Shown piece by piece: positions 4,835 to 7,668 of a DNA stretch of 7,668 nt; the stretch's first letter is position 1, and each line of letters starts with the position of its first letter. The notes beneath the pieces were generated by a model, which worked only from the letters and a program-made list of their open reading frames with translations, did not search any database and was not told the origin of the DNA. The position numbers were made by a program, and so were the translations under genes. The stretch is taken from positions 1 through 7,668 of the forward strand of contig DUQT01000004.1 of the NCBI GenBank assembly GCA_012837655.1, in the 5' to 3' direction. Source of the DNA: Actinomyces sp. GTDB lineage: Bacteria > Actinomycetota > Actinomycetes > Actinomycetales > Actinomycetaceae.

Positions 4835-6904
4835 TTAGCTGTCTAGAACCTCACGAGCAACCTTCAGCACGTTTTCAGTGGTGAAACCGAAGTGCTTGAA
4901 GAGCTCGTCGCCAGAGCCGACCTCACCGAACGTGGTCATCGCAATAGCGCGACCCTTCGGGCCAAGGTACTTGTACCAAGGCATTGCAACGCCGGCCTCA
5001 ATCGAGACACGCGCGGTGACATCCTTGGGGAGTACCGATTCGCGGTATTCCTCATCCTGAGCGTCGAACCACTCCATGCTCGGCATGGAAACGACGCGTG
5101 CCTTCACACCGTCGGCAGCAAGTTCTTCAGCAGCACCAAGTGCGTACTGAACCTCAGAACCAGATGCCATAAGGATGATGTCGGGCGTGCCTTCAGTGTC
5201 GCGCAGAATGTATCCACCGCGTGCAAGACCTTCAGCCGAGGCCAGCTTGCCTTCGCCACGCTCCGGGTTAGGTAGACCCTGACGGGTCAGGATGAGTGCT
5301 GCCGGACCGTTCTGTTCAAGGACAGCCTTCCACGCCTGTGCCGTTTCAGCTGCGTCAGCCGGGCGAACCACCGAGAGGTTCGGGATCGCGCGGTAGGCGG
5401 CTAGGTGCTCAACAGGCTGGTGGGTAGGTCCATCCTCGCCAACACCGATCGAGTCGTGCGTCCACACGTGGATAACGGGTAGCTCCATGAGCGCGCCCAG
5501 GCGAACTGCGCCGCGCATGTAGTCGGCGAATACGAAGAAGGTACCACCGTAAACGCGGGTTAGGCCCTCCAGCGCGATGCCGTTCATGATTGCGCCCATG
5601 CCGTGCTCGCGAACACCAAAGTGCAGGTTGCGGCCGTACTTGTTGCCCGGGAACATCTTAGTTGCGCGTTCCTCTGGCAGGAAGGACGGTTCGCCCTCCA
5701 TGAGCGTGTTGTTCGAACCAGCAAGGTCAGCAGATCCGCCCCACAGTTCCGGCAGTACGGGGGCAAGCGCGTCGATTACCTTGCCTGAAGCGGCACGGGT
5801 TGCCAGTGACTTGCCCTCTTCAAACTTCGGCAGTGCGTCTGCCCAGTTCTCGGGGAGTTCACCCTTTGCGAGTCGATCGTAAAGCTCAGCCTTCTCGGGA
5901 TTGGCGCTGCGCCAAGCCTCGAACTTCTCGTTCCACTCGGAGCGAGCCGATTCGCCGCGCTTCTTCATGTTGGCCTGGGCGTGAGCCACGGCCTCTTCGT
6001 CGACGTCAAACATCTTGTCGGGGTTGAGGCCGAGCGCTTCCTTCAGGCCGCGCAGGGCTTCGTCACCAAGCTTGGATCCGTGAATTCCGCCGGTATCCTG
6101 CTTGCCCGGGGTGGGCCAGCCGATGATTGTGCGTAGACCGATGATCGACGGGCGGTCCGTCTCCGCAACCGCGTTTTGGATCGCCTCTTCAAGGGATACG
6201 ACATCTTCCTTGTACTCAGAGCCGGCCGACCAGTCAACGTGCTGGGTGTGCCAACCGTAGGCTTCATAGCGCTTGAGGACGTCCTCGGTAAACGCGATGT
6301 TCGTATCGTCCTCGATCGAAATGCGGTTATCATCCCACAGGACGATTAGGTTGCTGAGCTTCTGGGTGCCAGCAAGGGAGGACGCCTCTGAGGCGATGCC
6401 TTCCTGCATGTCACCGTCACCGGCGATTACCCAGATCTTGTGATCGAAGGGGGACTCGCCTTCGGGCGCCTCCGGGTCGAACATGCCGCGAATACGGCGC
6501 TGAGCCATTGCCATACCAACAGCGGATGCCAGGCCGGATCCCAGCGGGCCGGTCGTGATCTCAATGAAGTCGGTGTGACGGTATTCCGGGTGGCCAGGGG
6601 TGCGGGACTGGAAGGTACGGTAGTCCTTCAAGTCATCAAGCGTTAGGCCTGCTCCCGATAGGTACAGTGAAATGTACTGCGTTAGCGAGGAGTGTCCAGC
6701 CGACATGACGAAGCGATCGCGACCGAGCCATAGCGGGTCAGTCGGATCAAGCTTCAGGTGTCGTTGGAAAATTAGGTATGCAACTGGCGCGAGTGAGATA
6801 GCAGCACCGGGGTGTCCCGAACCTGCCTTTTCAACTGCGTCACCAGCTAGCATTTTCGCGGTCTTAACTGCCCGCGTGTCAAGTTCATCCCATGAAAGGG
6901 TCAT
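4835..6904 (-). CDS. tkt: Transketolase
   Basis: Transketolase is a thiamine-diphosphate and divalent-metal dependent enzyme that moves two-carbon units between sugar phosphates in the non-oxidative pentose-phosphate pathway. The 689-residue protein is full length. Visible features are SGHPG (29-33, H31), H71, GHPE (104-107), the thiamine-diphosphate motif beginning GDGDMQEG (162-169) and ending at DDN (191-193), GIHG (273-276), the catalytic Glu E433 in VREHGMGAI, and the substrate-contact region THDSIGVGEDGPTHQP (482-497). The ATG at 6904-6902 is preceded by GAGAGG with a 6-nt spacer. It lies upstream of zwf on the same strand, with its own hairpin terminator between. A transaldolase gene commonly sits in that gap in actinobacteria but is absent here. 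Upstream it diverges from xerD. Confidence 0.97.
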   Translation of the reverse strand: MTLSWDELDTRAVKTAKMLAGDAVEKAGSGHPGAAISLAPVAYLIFQRHLKLDPTDPLWLGRDRFVMSAGHSSLTQYISLYLSGAGLTLDDLKDYRTFQSRTPGHPEYRHTDFIEITTGPLGSGLASAVGMAMAQRRIRGMFDPEAPEGESPFDHKIWVIAGDGDMQEGIASEASSLAGTQKLSNLIVLWDDNRISIEDDTNIAFTEDVLKRYEAYGWHTQHVDWSAGSEYKEDVVSLEEAIQNAVAETDRPSIIGLRTIIGWPTPGKQDTGGIHGSKLGDEALRGLKEALGLNPDKMFDVDEEAVAHAQANMKKRGESARSEWNEKFEAWRSANPEKAELYDRLAKGELPENWADALPKFEEGKSLATRAASGKVIDALAPVLPELWGGSADLAGSNNTLMEGEPSFLPEERATKMFPGNKYGRNLHFGVREHGMGAIMNGIALEGLTRVYGGTFFVFADYMRGAVRLGALMELPVIHVWTHDSIGVGEDGPTHQPVEHLAAYRAIPNLSVVRPADAAETAQAWKAVLEQNGPAALILTRQGLPNPERGEGKLASAEGLARGGYILRDTEGTPDIILMASGSEVQYALGAAEELAADGVKARVVSMPSMEWFDAQDEEYRESVLPKDVTARVSIEAGVAMPWYKYLGPKGRAIAMTTFGEVGSGDELFKHFGFTTENVLKVAREVLDS

Positions 6905-7006
6905 GAAAGGCCTCTCTTCCAGTAGCTCCGATGCTTGTCTGTTCTTACAAAAATCTAGAAAATGTTAATTTCGATGATGAACATAACGTATTTCTTGTTA
7001 AATCCT

Positions 7007-7034
7007 ATAATACCCGCTATTTCTCACTAGTAAA
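7007..7034 (-). promoter_or_regulatory. Probable tkt promoter
   Basis: On the minus strand TTTACT (complement of 7029-7034, 4 of 6 to TTGACA) and TATTAT (complement of 7007-7012) are separated by 16 nt. Transcription would start near 7000, giving a 5' leader of about 95 nt that is AT-rich. This is the best hexamer pair I could find upstream of tkt. Confidence 0.45.
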
Positions 7035-7063
7035 GGGTTGTGCAAGAAATTGCCTTACACCTC

Positions 7064-7069
7064 TAGAAT
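7064..7069 (+). promoter_or_regulatory. -10 element for a leaderless xerD transcript
   Basis: TAGAAT matches the TAnnnT actinobacterial -10 pattern and ends 6 nt before the xerD ATG at 7076, placing the expected start of transcription on or next to that A. No Shine-Dalgarno sequence lies between. The -35 region is weak (TGCAAG, 7041-7046, at 17-nt spacing). Confidence 0.5.
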
Positions 7070-7075
7070 AGTGGC

Positions 7076-7668
7076 ATGTCCGCCCACCCCGCAGTTCCAC
7101 TGAGCGATGCAATTGCCGATTTTCTGGATTTTTTGAGCGTTGATCGCGGTGCATCTCCAAATACTGTGGCCGGATACCGCCGGGACCTAAAGCGTTTCGC
7201 GAAAGACACCCAGGCAGATGCGCAAGACGTGAGGGATCTTAGCTCCGCCCTCATAAATCAACATTTGGCGCGCCTTTCGTCAGGGGAGGCAACAGGGAAG
7301 AGTCTGGCGAAATCTTCGATTGCGAGGGCGCGTTCTTCGATCGTTGCGTTTTGTAGGTATGCGATTGATGAAGACCTGCTCGACGAAGATCCCACGACGG
7401 ATGTGGATTCCGCGACCGTCGCGCAGCCGTTGCCGAAGGCGCTTTCGATTGACGAGGTCGGTGCTTTGCTAGACGCTGCGCAGGAGACCGCGGGGCCGGT
7501 GGGTTTGCGTGACGTGGCTCTGGTTGAGTTGCTGTACGGCACGGGAGCGCGCGTGTCGGAACTGATGGCTTTGAGTCCGGATGATCTGGAGTTGGATGCC
7601 GACTTTCCTTACGTGCGCTTGCTGGGGAAAGGGCGGAAGGAACGCATCGTTCCGCTTGGGACTTACGC
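7076..7668 (+). CDS. xerD: Tyrosine recombinase XerD-like, N-terminal part (3' end outside window)
   Basis: Xer recombinases act as XerC/XerD pairs at dif sites to resolve chromosome dimers. The frame from ATG 7076 stays open to the window edge: 197 complete codons of a protein normally about 300 residues. Residues about 10-105 form the SAM-like core-binding domain, with FLDFLSVDRGASPNTVAGYR matching the Xer N-terminal pattern. The catalytic domain begins near LPKALSIDEV (119-128). The first active-site Arg (R159 in GTGARVSEL) and the beta-hairpin Lys (K185 in GKGRKERIVPLG) are present; the HxxR, His and Tyr parts lie beyond the edge. XerD is preferred over XerC or a phage integrase by overall similarity, but the missing C-terminus keeps this open. 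A GTG at 7071 is out of frame. It diverges from tkt and seems to have a leaderless promoter. Confidence 0.88.
   Translation, partial: MSAHPAVPLSDAIADFLDFLSVDRGASPNTVAGYRRDLKRFAKDTQADAQDVRDLSSALINQHLARLSSGEATGKSLAKSSIARARSSIVAFCRYAIDEDLLDEDPTTDVDSATVAQPLPKALSIDEVGALLDAAQETAGPVGLRDVALVELLYGTGARVSELMALSPDDLELDADFPYVRLLGKGRKERIVPLGTY

Noticed and set aside
7006..7011. Perfect TATAAT on the plus strand as the xerD promoter
   Set aside because: No acceptable -35 is found at 16-18 nt spacing, and the same bases serve better as a minus-strand -10 for tkt; TAGAAT at 7064 is nearer to xerD.
7042..7053. Small GCAA-GAAA-TTGC hairpin upstream of xerD
   Set aside because: Only four base pairs; likely chance, and it would lie upstream of the predicted transcription start.

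Overview
The window looks like a chromosomal core-metabolism region of an actinobacterium. The gene set tpiA, secG, rbpA-like, pgl, opcA, zwf, tkt is characteristic: OpcA and RbpA are essentially actinobacterial families, and the glycolysis block running into the oxidative pentose-phosphate block is a known actinobacterial arrangement. G+C looks moderate (roughly mid-50s by eye, not computed). Together with the unusual RbpA, this makes me lean toward a lower-GC lineage such as Actinomycetaceae, but that placement is inference only.

Left part, plus strand: the 3' end of tpiA (triosephosphate isomerase), a strong hairpin terminator, a 199-nt spacer with a nested inverted repeat and a possible promoter, then secG (SecYEG translocon subunit), followed 12 nt later by a divergent rbpA-like gene (RNA polymerase/sigma-binding protein). 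The rbpA-like protein is the most unusual gene here. It has the zinc-binding core and the C-terminal sigma-interaction helix. It lacks the N-terminal tail, and the normally short basic linker is replaced by a long acidic Ser/Thr/Asp-rich linker built partly from hexapeptide tandem repeats.

Middle, minus strand: a convergent intergenic region (1244-1463) carries the terminator for the zwf-opcA-pgl operon and further hairpins. zwf (glucose-6-phosphate dehydrogenase), opcA (its assembly protein) and pgl (6-phosphogluconolactonase) are linked by an ATGA overlap and a TAATG overlap, so they are almost certainly co-transcribed and translationally coupled. Together they convert glucose-6-phosphate to 6-phosphogluconate. 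tkt (transketolase) lies upstream on the same strand, separated from zwf by 127 nt with its own hairpin terminator and a pair of 8-nt direct repeats. The transaldolase gene often found between tkt and zwf in actinobacteria is absent here.

Right part: an AT-rich divergent intergenic region (6905-7075) separates tkt from a plus-strand xerD-like tyrosine recombinase gene that runs off the window. xerD appears to be transcribed as a leaderless mRNA.

No mobile element, CRISPR array, tRNA or rRNA was seen. The window is mainly ordinary housekeeping sequence. I did not find a new multi-gene system; the points worth a second look are the rbpA-like protein and several small regulatory-looking repeats.
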